Shown: in pieces, positions 20,111 through 32,170 of the stretch
Numbering within the stretch: position 1 is the first letter of the stretch
How the letters are laid out: the number at the start of each line of letters is the position of its first letter
NCBI GenBank assembly: GCA_028023455.1
Contig: JAQFVV010000023.1
Location: forward strand, 124,001 to 188,000
DNA from: Epiperipatus broadwayi
Taxonomy: Eukaryota; Onychophora; Udeonychophora; Euonychophora; Peripatidae
Direction: 5' to 3'
Length of the DNA: 64,000 nt
Translations under genes and position numbers: made by a program
Notes under the pieces: model-generated
What the model was told of the DNA's origin: nothing
The model's input: only the letters and a program-made list of their open reading frames with translations
Database searches by the model: none

Positions 20111-23100
20111 AGTAATTTTCTATTTTATTTATCATTACTAGCATAGTATTAGACTGTATTTAATGTAGAATTCATATATATTAAATTCTCTGGCTGAAAA
20201 AAGGTTAAGCTATCTATACAAAAGTGAATACAAGTGAAAATACTTGATATATCAACAGTGGTAGCATATTATTCTGACCCCTTAATAGAATTTGATTAAG
20301 CTCCTTACTATTCATATGTGTGTGCATATATATATATGATAAAATGAAGGCTTTTATAGAATCAACATATGTATAAGATATTTAACAAAGTATATCCATG
20401 TATAATTGGCTGTATTATTGCATTCAGATGATTGCAGAAGCAACTCCACAAAATATGGGCACAATAGTATCTTTCATATATATATATATATATAATGGTA
20501 AAAATATTGAAACTAATACCTTTATTTCAATCCATTATTTAATGGATAGTTTGATTTTATAATAGCAAAATTAGCAATTCTTTTAATAAAACCCTGAAAC
20601 TATGTAATGTCAAAGTTATAAGTGCAGAAAGTTTAATATTTGTAAGTCAAAGTGAAATATTAAGAACAGTAAAGCAGAAGATGTTATTCATCAGACTTGC
20701 AAATTATCAGATAATGAGGATTTAAGTTTTTTTCATTTCTTGTTTTATCCTCTAGGTAAACATATCTAGTTAACAATATAATAGCTAATTTTGAATGATA
20801 AATTGGGTTGGCCATGGCCTAAAAATCTAAAAAAAAAAAAAAAAAGGTCTCAATTCTGACTGAAATGGCAAAAAATAATTGTTTTACCTGCCTAGATTAA
20901 ATCAAAGTTGTAAGCTTGGTAAAGAGATATGGTATTACCATACCTTCAGTCCCTTTTTAAATTATATATATATATGATAACAAGTTGTTGTTTTTTTTAC
21001 TTTCTTCATATATAAAGACAGATAAGAGCAATCCATACTGAGAAAGATCACTATATGGCTGGCTCTGATCATTACTATGACCACATATAGGATATAAAAT
21101 TGTTTGCCAACATTTCAATAAAATCTCAATTTTTTTTTCCAGAAAAAATAATCAAAGGATTTTTTTTAAATATATATATATATTTAAAAAATCATTTAAA
21201 TTACAAAAAATTAAGTATATTTTAGCAGGCCCAAGTTACTCCTTTCTTTTGATTTTTTTTTTTTTTGAAACCAAGATATTTTCTGAAGTGGCAATAATAT
21301 TAGATATCATAATAATAAACAGAACATGTATACCTAGTGAACCTTCTCCACATGAATGATGTATTAAGTGGCTGTATCCGTGGAAACAAAAAAAAACATG
21401 CAATTTTTGCTCATAAAAATACTGTATCAACTAACATTAATGCTGCATACAGTAGTTTACAGACTTAATGAACAAAAATAAAAACATTCATAATTGTGAA
21501 GGAAAAGAGGATTCACAAATAATTGTTAACATTATACTAAATCAATTAATTTCATGCAAAGTAATGTAAAAGAAAAAAAACAATGTGAATTTTCTCTTTA
21601 AGTTGAACTCTCATGATGTTCACTTAACATTTGCTATGATTTGTCTAATAATCTGCTTGTGTAGTATTAACTTCTTTGACATTTGGATTCCTAAGATGCA
21701 ACTGTTTTGAACATAAGTGCTTCCAACTTTCTTTATAGTAATTTTTCTGTCCACATAAAATATCCGAGAAAAACACACTGTATGTAATAGTTTAGTCAAC
21801 TTCTTATGGATATTAGTTCTAATAAGTTCTGCTATTGTTTATTGTTTCTACCAACATGTGAATTAAAATGAACCTGAATATTTTAAAGATTTAATTTAAA
21901 TTGGTTCAGTTTAATTCACCCAATGCAAAGTAATCTATCCCTATAGTAAGTAATTACTTTTAAAAATATCTAAACATACCTAATATTGAATTTTATAAAT
22001 TACTAAGATTAATTTGCATATAATATAATGGAATCTGAACTCCCATCTTTATCATAGCATATTTCAACAATGTTATAACTACCTCATGCTACCATGTGTA
22101 AAATGTTGAGTAGACAAAAATAATTTGTCTTGATTCAATTACCACTTTTGTTTACTCTAAGTTTTAGATATCAAAATGTGAGGATTATAGCACTATTGAG
22201 ATAAGTTATTGTAGAAGTGAGAATTCAAAATCCATCACATTTTAATATTTTAATATCATTAGCCCTTCATTAATGCATCTACAAATTCTAAGAATAGAAA
22301 GTACCAAATTAGATTTATAGTAAATGTAATATCCTGCAGTTTCATTTTATTTCCACTCTCTAAAAACATCCATCTATCTATCTGCCCAATTGAATTGCAA
22401 TAACAATTGTAGACTTAATAACTCCTAGGTTACAAATTCTGTCCTATTTCCAGATTTTAAATTTTGTCCATAATATGCATTTATTTGAAAAAGGTGAAAC
22501 ACATTTAATACAACAACTTCTTTTGGTGAAGCTCAAAGAGACCCTCAGTTTTTCTTTCGATGGGAAGACAAATCAGAGGGCTGTCCAATATTTTGCCTTC
22601 TTTCATAGTCATGATTGGGTATTCAGTCGTTCATTCAGCAGGTGTCATGCAGGCTTTTATCAACAGGTGCTTTAACAAGAAATCCATCAAGCAAGGTGAT
22701 CTAACCAGATTATGTTAGGCAGATTATTTGTGGACTTCATTTTTTAAAAATCTTCTACATATTACATGTATTGATTATACCACCTTCTCAACTTAGCATT
22801 CCCAAATTATTAAATCTGCCTCTCTCACAATCTTCTCAATGATGAAAACATTGCATATTTTACAAAGTCATAAATATTTACATACAACAAAAAAAGTTAG
22901 ATTGTTTCAAATATAATGAAAGAAGGAAATATGATTGGTCAAACACATTATTGCTTTGTAACAGGAATGTTATCTTTTTATATATCACCACTATACTTGA
23001 TTTCATGCTTAAAGCTTAATTCAGTGCAACCTTACTTCTAATAGTTTAATAATAATCTACAAAGGCAGTCATAAAAGAGCTCATTTTCCCCACAATAAAC

Positions 23101-23720
23101 AAATTATGTATCAACACTGCAAATATGTACTTACTTGAAAGAAATATTAATTCATCATGCACCATCTAGAGGATTTTATAAATGTTAACACCTTGTCAGA
23201 TTAATTAAATAATCACTTTCTAATCTTCACATATGTTTCAAATATCATTCTTATCAGAAGTCCTAAAAATGACCCATGCTCTATCAATATAGTAAATGTT
23301 GTTTATATGTTACCTTAATTACTGTTAAAGCTTGAACATTTAAATTAGTAATAAGCCTTATTCCTACTAGGTTAATAGTAGTGTGTAAAGCAAAATTGTT
23401 TAAAGCCCATTTTTTTCATAAAGAACGTTGTATACAAATAAATATCTAAATAAGTAAATAAATAAATTGATAGCACAAATAGGTGTTTATAATAATATTA
23501 AATTATAATACATTATCTAAAGGATTTTTGAATTTTACATGTTACCATATTATAATAATAAAATTATGCCATCACACATATAACATAAAGCTATATAAAT
23601 GATACTTAAATTAAAAAGGCTTAGCACTTTAGAGAAAGTATATTTCTCATAATCATAACCTGTTATGACTCACTCATAAGAATCATTATGTATGTATAAC
23701 ATGCAAACTTTATGCAAATG
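20111..23720. other. AT-rich stretch
   Basis: No gene recognised. Contains (TA)n runs at about 20478-20495 and 21170-21186, and an unidentified GC-richer patch at 22520-22680 whose open frame matches nothing known to me. Short direct similarities link 23256-23480 with 23948-24110, an old local duplication. Confidence 0.3.
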
Positions 23721-23722
23721 AG

Positions 23723-23914
23723 TCAATTAGCCCATTCTTTGGATATAGCAAAACATGATTCTTTGCGATTCATGGCAAAGAAGTCTTCCGCTATGAAGTA
23801 AGCCTCCTTTACCTTATGTTTAACATCGTACCTCTCAGCACAAACCAATTTTGCAACAGTGGGTTCGAACTCATGTTCGGCTACTTTTTGATGTTGTATG
23901 AATATTACATGATT
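23723..23914 (-). other. Unassigned open frame with B-box-like word
   Basis: Minus strand is open for 63 codons between stops. It includes KLVCAERYDVKHKVKEAYF and AEDFFAMNRKESC, in a patch clearly less AT-rich than its surroundings. The same patch holds gagttcgaaccc, a near-perfect pol III B box (also readable on the plus strand). Two readings compete: a coding remnant, or a tRNA-derived SINE that happens to be open. No A box at the right spacing and no good splice sites were found. Function unknown. Confidence 0.25.
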
Positions 23915-24283
23915 TTAGTATAGCACGGATTTTAGGTTCACTCTAATCAGGAGTACTAGAAATGATCAATGCTGGGCACAATTTCATATTAATGCAGGCT
24001 TTTTTCTAAAGCTCATTTTATCATTAAAAAAAGCCTGTATACAAAAAATTATATAAATAAATGAATAAATGATTTGACATGAGTCATGCCAAAATTGGTA
24101 GATTTTCTATTTATAAAAACATTTCCCCCAAGTTTTATTTAGTGCAATATGAATCCAGACCATTATCAATCCACTGCATATAGAATGAAGGCCTCTACAA
24201 GTTCAAATGATCTCCGATCTTTAGCTTCTCTTCTCCACATCACCCATGCACACTTTCTTATTTCATCCATCTATCCATCTCTG

Positions 24284-24649
24284 TCATCTGTCTGTCTGTG
24301 GTCTCTGTCTGGGTCTTTTACAATCTCTTGGAATCCAGTTTAAGATTTCAATTGTCCATCTATTATCATCTCTTCTAGTAATATGTCCAGCCCAACTCCA
24401 CTTCAGTCTTTTAATTTTTTCAATGAGGTCAAAAACACCTGTTTGTTCTCTTACCCATATATTGTGTTTTCGATCTCTTCTTGTTACTCCCAACATGCAT
24501 CTCTCCATACTTCTTTGAGTGGTCTGAAGTCTCTGTATTGCTCTTCTATTAAGTGTCCAAGTCTCAGATCCATAAGTAAGAACTGGTAAAACACATTTAT
24601 TAAAACCCTTCTTTTTCAAACACATAGGCATATTTCCTTTTAGTATCAA
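24284..24649 (-). pseudogene. RTE ORF, C-terminal region
   Basis: Open frame of 121 codons: VLTYGSETWTLNRR, then RSMERCMLGVTRRD, then the tryptophan-rich RLKWSWAGHITRRDDNRW and a basic end PRDCKRPRQRP. This is the conserved tail of RTE/BovB-group proteins. It is separated from the RT palm by frameshifts, so it is a fragment. Confidence 0.85.
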
Positions 24650-24842
24650 GTTATTTTATGAAAAGCACTCCAACCAAGTTTAATTCTATGATTAATTTCA
24701 TCCATTAATTTCATCCATTGTGTTTCCATCTGTATTAATAACCTGACCAAGGTATTTGTAGCTGTTAACTTCTTCTAACTCATCATAATCAATCTTTATT
24801 TTCATATTTTGAGAAAATCCATTAAACATTACTTTAGTCTTT

Positions 24843-25364
24843 TTAACATTTATCTTTAGTCCTACTTTCATCTGATAACTCCTGCAACATTTCCTGCAGC
24901 TCTAAAGCATTATTTGCAAAAACAACTACATCATCTGCAAAATCTAAATGACTTAAATAATCTCCATTTACTTTCACTCCTTTAGCTTCCCATTTTAATC
25001 CACAAAATACTTCTTGCAGCACTGCTGTAAAAAGTTTTGGAGATATGGAGTCACCCTGTCTTACACCCTTCTCAATGTTGACTTTCCTAGTATCATTATG
25101 TAATCTAATTGTTGCTGTTGCATTTTTATAAATATTCTTTAAAATATGACAATATCCTGGATCTATACCTTGATGATCCAATGCTTTAATCACTGAAGAA
25201 ATGTTTATAGAATCAAATGCCTTTTCATAATCTACAAATCCAAAGCATAATGGCAACTCATATTCATTTGTCCTTTCTATAACTTCTCTCAATACCTGGA
25301 TATGATCTACTGTACTAAAACCACTTTTAAATCCAGCTTGTTCTCTTGGTTGGTGGAAATCCAA
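24843..25364 (-). pseudogene. RTE ORF, reverse transcriptase palm
   Basis: Open frame of 173 codons with RT motif A FVDYEKAFDSI, the motif VRQGDSISPKLFT, and the catalytic motif LDFADDVVVFA (FADD form of YxDD). All three catalytic aspartates are present. It follows the REQAGFKSGFST block typical of RTE. The downstream thumb is frameshifted at about 24840. Confidence 0.85.
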
Positions 25365-25556
25365 TGTTCTCTGTAGACGAGTTGTAATTATCTTGGTAAA
25401 AATTTTGTATAAAACTGATAAAAGGCTGATAGGTCTGTAATTTCTAATATCTTCTTTATCACCTTTTTTAAATATTAATATTAATACTGCATTCTTCCAA
25501 TCATCTGGTACATCTTTATCATTTAGACATTTGGTATATAACTTTGCTAAAAAAAA

Positions 25557-26123
25557 TTATATTTCTTCACCTGCTTCTTTTAATATATCAATTATAATTC
25601 CATCATTACCTGGAGCCTTTCCTTTCTTCATAAATTTAATTGCATGTCTCACTTCTTCATTTAAAATTCTGGGCAATTCGGAAGATATAATAGATATAGG
25701 AGGTACTTGTTCTTTATTACTATATAATTCTTGATAGAAGTCTTCTACCCATTTCATGATGTCATCTCTCTTTTTAGTAATAATTCCATCTTTTTTTCTT
25801 ATTGCAGATATAAATTTCCTACCAATACCAAAATGTTGTTTTACACTCTTGAGACTTTTATTCTCTTCTACAGCTTTCCTTGCTAGTTCACAGTTATACT
25901 TTCTTATATCATTTTCAACTCTTTTTCGCACCATTTTACAAAATTTGAGGTATTCAATCCTTTTTAATGCATCATTTTTGTATATCTTCATATTCCTTCT
26001 TTTCTTCATAAATTCTCTAGTCTCAGTAGAAATTTTATTGGTCAATTGCTGCTTTTTTCTACCAGCTATCTTTGTTGCAGTTTTTAAAAGTATATCAGTT
26101 ATTTTCTTATTAATTTCATTCAA
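25557..26123 (-). pseudogene. RTE ORF, linker and N-terminal part of reverse transcriptase
   Basis: Open frame of 188 codons between the endonuclease and the RT palm. It contains KAPGNDGIIIDILKEAGEE, the conserved RT block (APG.DGI) near the start of LINE reverse transcriptases. Upstream residues are the lysine-rich linker. A stop just after GEEI separates it from the next block, which continues as FFLAKLYTKCLND and then the NYRPISLLS motif in the sequence at 25370-25550. Confidence 0.8.
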
Positions 26124-26337
26124 ATATGAATCATGTTCAAAATTTACTAATACTTGAGACTGATTTGTAAGTTCTAATTTAAATTCACTAGAATGTTTCT
26201 GAAGATTAGAAATATCAACTGTAAATACTGGTTTTTCTTAATAATTTTTGTCTCTCTAGTTTTGCATTAGCACGTATCTTACATTTTACTAATCAATGAT
26301 CACTTCTTGTGTTAAATTTATTAAGAACATTACAATC

Positions 26338-27132
26338 TTAAAATATGTATTTTCTGTTAGTCAAAATATAATCCAATTCTGCTGTACCTTCATTTGGATG
26401 CTTCCATGTCCATTTCCTTTTAACATTTTTCTCAAAAAAAGAATTCATAATATAAAGTTTTTCTTTTTCTGCAAACTCCACAAGTCTATGTCCTCTCTCA
26501 TTTCTATTACCATAACCAAAATTACCTACAGCACTTTCATCTTTCATTTGTTTACCAATTCTAGCATTAAAGTCTCCCATAACAATTTTAAAATGTTGTT
26601 TACTCTGATCAAAAGCCTTTTGTACATCCATATAAAAATCTTCTACTACTTCATCACTATGAGAACTTGTTGGGGCATAAACCTGAATTATCTGCATTTG
26701 GTATCTGCTATTAAGTTGTATAACTAATCTTGCCACTCTGTCTGATACACCATCAATCTCCACAATGTTGTTCTTCCACTTTTTATTTATAATGAATCCT
26801 ACTCCACTTGTATTTCCAATATTTGTGCCTTTATAGTAGAGTACATGTCCACTTTTTAAATCAATTGTCTCTTCACCTTTTCTTCTAACTTCACAAAGTC
26901 CAATAATGTCCCATTTAATATAAGACAGTTCTTCTTCTAATTCTTGCAATCTTCCTTCACTTGAAAGTGATCTGCAGTTGTAAGTACCTAAATAAAAAGT
27001 CATCAAATGGCAGCCTGGGTCCACAATCAGGGGATTCTTAGCACCCTCCGCCTTCAGCCACCAACCGCTGCCTTGGTTGGTGACTTTACAGCCTCCTGGG
27101 AATAAGGGCCATGATTTATTTTTGTCTGTCAT
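26338..27132 (-). pseudogene. RTE ORF, endonuclease domain
   Basis: Open frame of 264 codons. APE-type endonuclease landmarks in order: LGTYNCRSL (Asn), IIGLCEVRRKG (catalytic Glu), VYAPTSSHSDE, VMGDFNARIG (Asp and Asn), GTAELDYIL. The family's last catalytic motif, SDH, is present just past the stop, encoded near 26298-26306 and followed by another in-frame stop. The reading frame is therefore interrupted by point stops inside the domain. The enzyme would nick target DNA for primed reverse transcription. The start MTDKNKSW is plausible, but the native start may lie upstream. Confidence 0.85.
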
Positions 27133-27440
27133 GATTGTATATATCTATTGGAAAAATATTTATCATTTACACATACATTCATTCTGCCTTATCAGGCAAC
27201 TGAGAAGAAAGATCATGGTGTTTCTTGATCTTAAACTCATAGGTAAAAAACCAATAAACTCACTATGCTGGCTAATGTGTGTTGGTGAGCATATGAATAA
27301 TCACATAGTAATAACACCTGCAATGACAAGAATGTATGGAGTGGACATTAGGAATTCCCCCTGCTCAGTTCCTTTAAGGCCTCCAAGAGGAATCAAAAGA
27401 TCTCCTTTCAGTTAATAGCAAACTCCTTTCTAAAGCCAGG

Positions 27441-30400
27441 TTACAATATGTATTCAAAAAAAACTGCCACAAATCTTATTTCTTGAAACTAATTACCATA
27501 TATAAATGAATATTATACATGGTTATTCAAATTAGAAATGCATGATTCCGATCAATGGAATTAATAATTAAACTATTGAAAAAAAAAAACATTTAAATAT
27601 ATTATAACTTCTAAATAGCATGCCATAATAAATTCCATGAAACTAATCATTTATAAATGATTATTATTTGAAATTAATCAATTTTTGTTACCTATTTTTG
27701 TGTTTTAGCATATCTTGGATATATTATATATATCAAAATATGTGCTTATTAATTAATAATATTAATTAGTTTATCACAAGACAAATATATTAAAAACGAA
27801 AATCCTAAAAGTTGCTTATTCAACAGTATAACTGATGTAAAAAGTTATATTACTTCATTTAAATAATACTTAAATAGAGAAGCCACAGAAACAGCTACAC
27901 ATTATGTTATATTATTTTATTCTACTATTTCAACCAAATCTGTGGGTAAGCTAATATTAAAATCAATCTAGAAAATTACTGTACATTTGAGATTTTTATC
28001 TTTGTTTTTGACAATGACTTACTATGAAATTGTAATGTTTTAAAATTTAAGCAAGTTTTTAAAAAAAAAAGTTTATAAAAATAATTAAAAAATGTGAGTG
28101 ATTTTTTTTTCATTACTATTTTTTTCTATTAATTTGTACAGTTAATTGTATTGAATCTCATTTGATTTAGGAAAATAACAGTAAATTATATATTATGTTT
28201 AAGTAAATTATTTTATAATCATCTTGGAAAATGCAGTCAGAAATGTTTTCCATTAGGAAAAAGCCCTTGGTTTATTAGAGTAAAAAAATGTTAATCTAAA
28301 TAGATCAAAATATTTTCATAGGGTTATAAATACTTTCATACATTTTGCTTACTCCGGATTTAAGTTGAGTTCTAAAATTGGTGTATTAAATACTAATAAT
28401 TAAATACTCATTATTCAGGTGTTCATATGACATTTGAGCTTCCAGATGGCAGATGGAGATTCGATCCAAGGATCTTTAATTCTTGAGTCCATCTTTCTGA
28501 TGCTGTTTTAAATTGAATCAAAGCAACTGCTAGCGTAAATTACATTAACATGTTGTAAGCAGTAACAATAATTCAGTGACATCACTTGTTCATAATATCC
28601 GGTTGCATAGAAACTGGACGTTGATGATGATATTATAAATAAAACATAAATATACATATAAAAAATATAGAGTATCCACTTTTATGAGTTAAGAAAATTT
28701 TATTTATCAACTTTTTATTACTCTCCTTATGCTTAACATTCTTTTTATTTATTTTTTTTATTAAATTTCAAAGTAGTCTAAAATAATTTTTCAAACTAAA
28801 TCATTAAAATTCAGTACAGACTTTTATTTTCTATTATTGTTTCACTTATAATTACATCTACTTTGATATTATTTATAGTCGTTCCTTGAGGCGAAGATTA
28901 ACGAAAAGAAATACCATTATAAAATGCAAAACACAATTTTTATACTTTCTAAATAATAAATCGTGATATTAATTTCCATCTGAATTATCTGATAATAAAT
29001 TTAACTAGATAAAAAGACCAAATTAAAAACTAATGTCAGGTGGTGGGTTGCTTTGGGAAAACTTAATGAAAAGGTTAACTGCAAAACAAAGTTTAGAATA
29101 GACACGTTTTCATAAATAGAAAAAAAAAAAAAAAAGGCGGGAAAGAATTCATAATTCCGTAGCAAGTTTCATTTATAATTTATACAGCTAACCGATGAAA
29201 AGATTTCATTGTTTCATAAGCAGTACTTGAATAAATTGTGTTAAAAAAAAAAGTGGCAATTGGTAATGACATCATCCATGATAAGATTTAATTATTAATG
29301 ACAATATCCTTTAGCTTGGATACTTCAGCCTTCTTTTGGAAGAATAATTAACATGTTAATTGACTACATTATGTAATCAAGTAAATAATAAAAAAAAAAA
29401 TGAGCATAATATTTAGAATGTTGATCCATTTTTTAGTCGTCCCCCCCCCATAAAGATAAAAAAAATCCTAGTCTCAACCCACATAACAATATGACGCAGA
29501 CCTGCCATTTGTGGTGAAAGCCGCATCATCACACTGTTTTACAATTAATCCGGAAATTTTACCTTTTAATCAAATGTAGCCAATCCTTATTTACTAACTA
29601 ATATTAATTAGATGATTTGATAAGTTAGCTATTTAAAAGTCCTAAGCCTTTTTATAATCTGAAAGAAGTTTCTAAGATTCATTTGGATGGATATGAATAC
29701 TAAAGGCCAAATATTTAGAAAGTGATTTTGAAGACTATTAATTCTGCCATGTTGTAAACGAAGGCAAAGTTCACCCACATCAATGCAGGGAGAAATATGT
29801 AAGTGAGTCTTGGGATATTAAGAATTGATATAATTTTGTAAATAAATAGAATGCCTTTATTATGTATGATGTCTTTTATACAAATGCCAAAAGTAATTTT
29901 AACTCGATAGCATTTAATAATATTGTGTCTACATGTCAAAGCTCAAAATGCCTGCAATTCATTTATAACTTAAATCACTAAATTATAATATATTAAAATC
30001 TTGAATTACCTTCCTTAAAGCAATATGAATATTGCATATATGTAAAAAAAATATTTCACATCTGAATAAAACCCAATGAGGTACACACTAAGTCCAGGAA
30101 TCTATTAGCATTTTCAATTAGTGATCATTACCCTCTAGCTAAGAACAGGTAAACACTCACTTATCGAACAACACCCGATAGCTAGTTAGACTGACTGCAA
30201 GCAGTTTGAAAAAAAGAACCTGTGATCTGGAAAAAAAAATCAAAGTTTACCTAATCAAGATGATGAAAATAGTAGATGTGATAACCATTAAGTCAACAAT
30301 TCTTATCAAACATTTACAGGGATAGACAAAAACCTTATCTAATACAAAATGAAAGAAATGTGATACTTCACTTGGTTTATGCCATATTGCCATTAAAAAA

Positions 30401-31060
30401 AGTTAAAATTAATTACCAATTCTTTTCTGTGTTACATACTTAAATAAATAAAACATGTAAAATAGATGAGTTCAAGTATCCAGTTTGGATGAAATAATAA
30501 AACTATATTATCTCTAGTCGAACGCAATATGACAATTTCTCTAGACTAAATAAAAATAATTAGCTAAAAATTGATCAAGAAAAGTCATAACCATTGTTAT
30601 TTAAGGTTTTCTGAATAGATAAATGCTGATGAGGATAAAATCAGTAATTTTACATCCAGACTTAAAAAAAAAGAAGCAATATTGAGGAGAAAAAATAAGT
30701 ATTTATTAGTAAACTTCCATCAGGTAAAAATTCATTAAAAAAATGTCTGCACATAATTATGGTACTTACATTTTGCTCCTGCAATGTAGGAGAGATGGTA
30801 TGATTTTCACACTCATGATAAATGTCTAACCTTGCAATACTGTTAAATAAACCCTGCAATCTCATCCAATAATGTGATAAATATACACTTTCATTTATTG
30901 TCTAGATTTTGTTCAGACAAGTTCTTCTTAAAGTGTTTTGTACTTCAGTACTGATTTATTTTTATTTTTTCCCAATTTTCTGATTAATACTACTTTTTTA
31001 AAATAAAAAATAGTACAAAATGTTGAACATTTTACCCACTACTGAGATCAATGTGGTCAA
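27441..31060. other. AT-rich stretch
   Basis: No gene recognised. A patch at 29470-29560 is GC-richer with only short open frames. A run of nine C lies at about 29441-29449. A SINE head is entered separately at 28432. Confidence 0.3.
28432..28505 (-). repeat. tRNA-like SINE head
   Basis: Minus strand carries agatggactcaagaa and, about 15 bases on, cttggatcgaatctcc, a good pol III B box (GGATCGAATCTCC). No cloverleaf. A similar head on the plus strand is at 50806. Confidence 0.35.
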
Positions 31061-31169
31061 GTACATCCAGATTTCAGACAAGCAATGGTGTTATAACATT
31101 CGAGGATGTAATAATAAAATAGGTCTTCACAAAAGAACATGGTTGAAGGGTTACAGAATTCCATTTTTG

Positions 31170-31510
31170 ACAGCAATCTGATTTATTTACAGAGCTTGGC
31201 TTAGCAGAGAAAAATGTAAAATTGGAGGCCCTAAAAAAATTATTGAAATTGATCAAGATTTTTTTGCAAAAAGAAGCAAACCAAACTGGATGAATTCTTC
31301 TGCAACAGGGAGACCGACAAGTGTTTCATCATGAGAATTCATGGTCGAACAATGGTAACTCTGATGGAAGCCATCAAACAAAATATGGAAGAGGATTCCA
31401 CAATTTTTTCAGACTGTTGGAAAGCCTATAAAACTGCTGAATTAAGAGCTGCCAGTTATCGATCATTTTCATGTGAATCATACTAGACAACATCAAAACA
31501 ATTAATCCAC
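31170..31510 (+). pseudogene. Merlin/ISXO2-type DDE transposase remnant
   Basis: Two frames joined by a break: first KIGGPKKIIEIDQDFFAKR (31218-31276), carrying the first catalytic Asp in EIDE/D context; then CFIMRIHGRTMVTLMEAI and STIFSDCWKAYKTAE (31320-31450), carrying the second Asp in the hallmark SDCWKAY motif; then an HVNHTRQH piece in another frame at about 31467-31490. These are the ISXO2-like/Merlin transposase landmarks. The final catalytic acidic residue region is missing, as are clear terminal inverted repeats. Dead DNA transposon. Confidence 0.8.
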
Positions 31511-31962
31511 TATATTGAAGAAATAATAAAAGTGTAGTAATTTAAATTTTTTTTTTTTGGTTTTGAAAAAAATATATTTATTACTTATTAACATTTCTGG
31601 TGAAGATCCTATGCAAGTGTTATATTACACAATCACGTTTTATCCATTTTAGGAAAAATAAAAAATTTTACTTTTAGTCTCCATGTTGAAACAAAATTTT
31701 ATAACACTTAAAATAAAGTGGTTAACAGATGAATTGATTGTTTCATCATGACAATTCCTGTTATATATTACACAATAAGTACCGTTTGTGTATATTTTAA
31801 GCATTTTGTAATTTAGTGATAGTTTTGCCCATATTTAAAGTAAAATTTGGGAATTGCATAAAACTTTTTCAGATTTATTTTTGTGACATTCATATTTTTA
31901 ATATTGTTAGAAATAAATATTTTTAGCATTGTTAGATTTAAACTGGTAAAATTACTGTCACA
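31511..31962. other. AT-rich stretch
   Basis: Nothing recognised. It may include the decayed 3' end of the Merlin transposon. Confidence 0.3.
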
Positions 31963-31964
31963 TA

Positions 31965-32168
31965 TTAGAACTGCTATGCCTTTTCACATCTGTATTCAGA
32001 TTGCCAATAATTTTATAAATCTTGCAAAAATATGTACATGTGGTCCATTTTGATGAATTTATAATTTTAAGCTTGTACAAGATCCAACACTACATGTTAT
32101 TTGATGTTATCACAAGATGAGAGTTGTCAGTGGATTGATATGAATGTGAAAAGGCATAGCAGTTCTAA
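31965..32168. mobile_element. MITE, 204 bp, TA-flanked
   Basis: Terminal inverted repeats ttagaactgctatgcctttt and its complement, about 28 bp with few mismatches, at 31965-31992 and 32141-32168. Both ends are flanked by TA (31963-31964 and 32169-32170), fitting a Tc1/mariner-type target duplication. No coding sequence. Confidence 0.6.
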
Positions 32169-32170
32169 TA

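Larger units (their letters stand above)
24150..27440 (-). mobile_element. RTE-type LINE, nearly full length, inactivated
   Basis: Minus-strand retrotransposon with the RTE order: apurinic-like endonuclease, reverse transcriptase, short C-terminal region and no separate 3' tail domain. The 3' end is near 24160 (attatcaatccact, shared with the copies at 7895 and 48497). The 5' leader probably reaches about 27440, including the patch at 27350-27420. Coding parts lie in one strand but are broken by several stops and frameshifts, so it cannot move itself. It is the best-preserved copy in the window and the reference for three relicts. Confidence 0.9.

Noticed and set aside
23860-23890. tRNA gene suggested by gggttcgaactc
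   Set aside because: No acceptor stem, D arm or anticodon arm can be formed around it on either strand.
25756-26157. 133-codon plus-strand frame inside the RTE
   Set aside because: Shadow of the RTE coding strand.
26296-26727. 143-codon plus-strand frame inside the RTE
   Set aside because: Shadow of the endonuclease frame on the minus strand.
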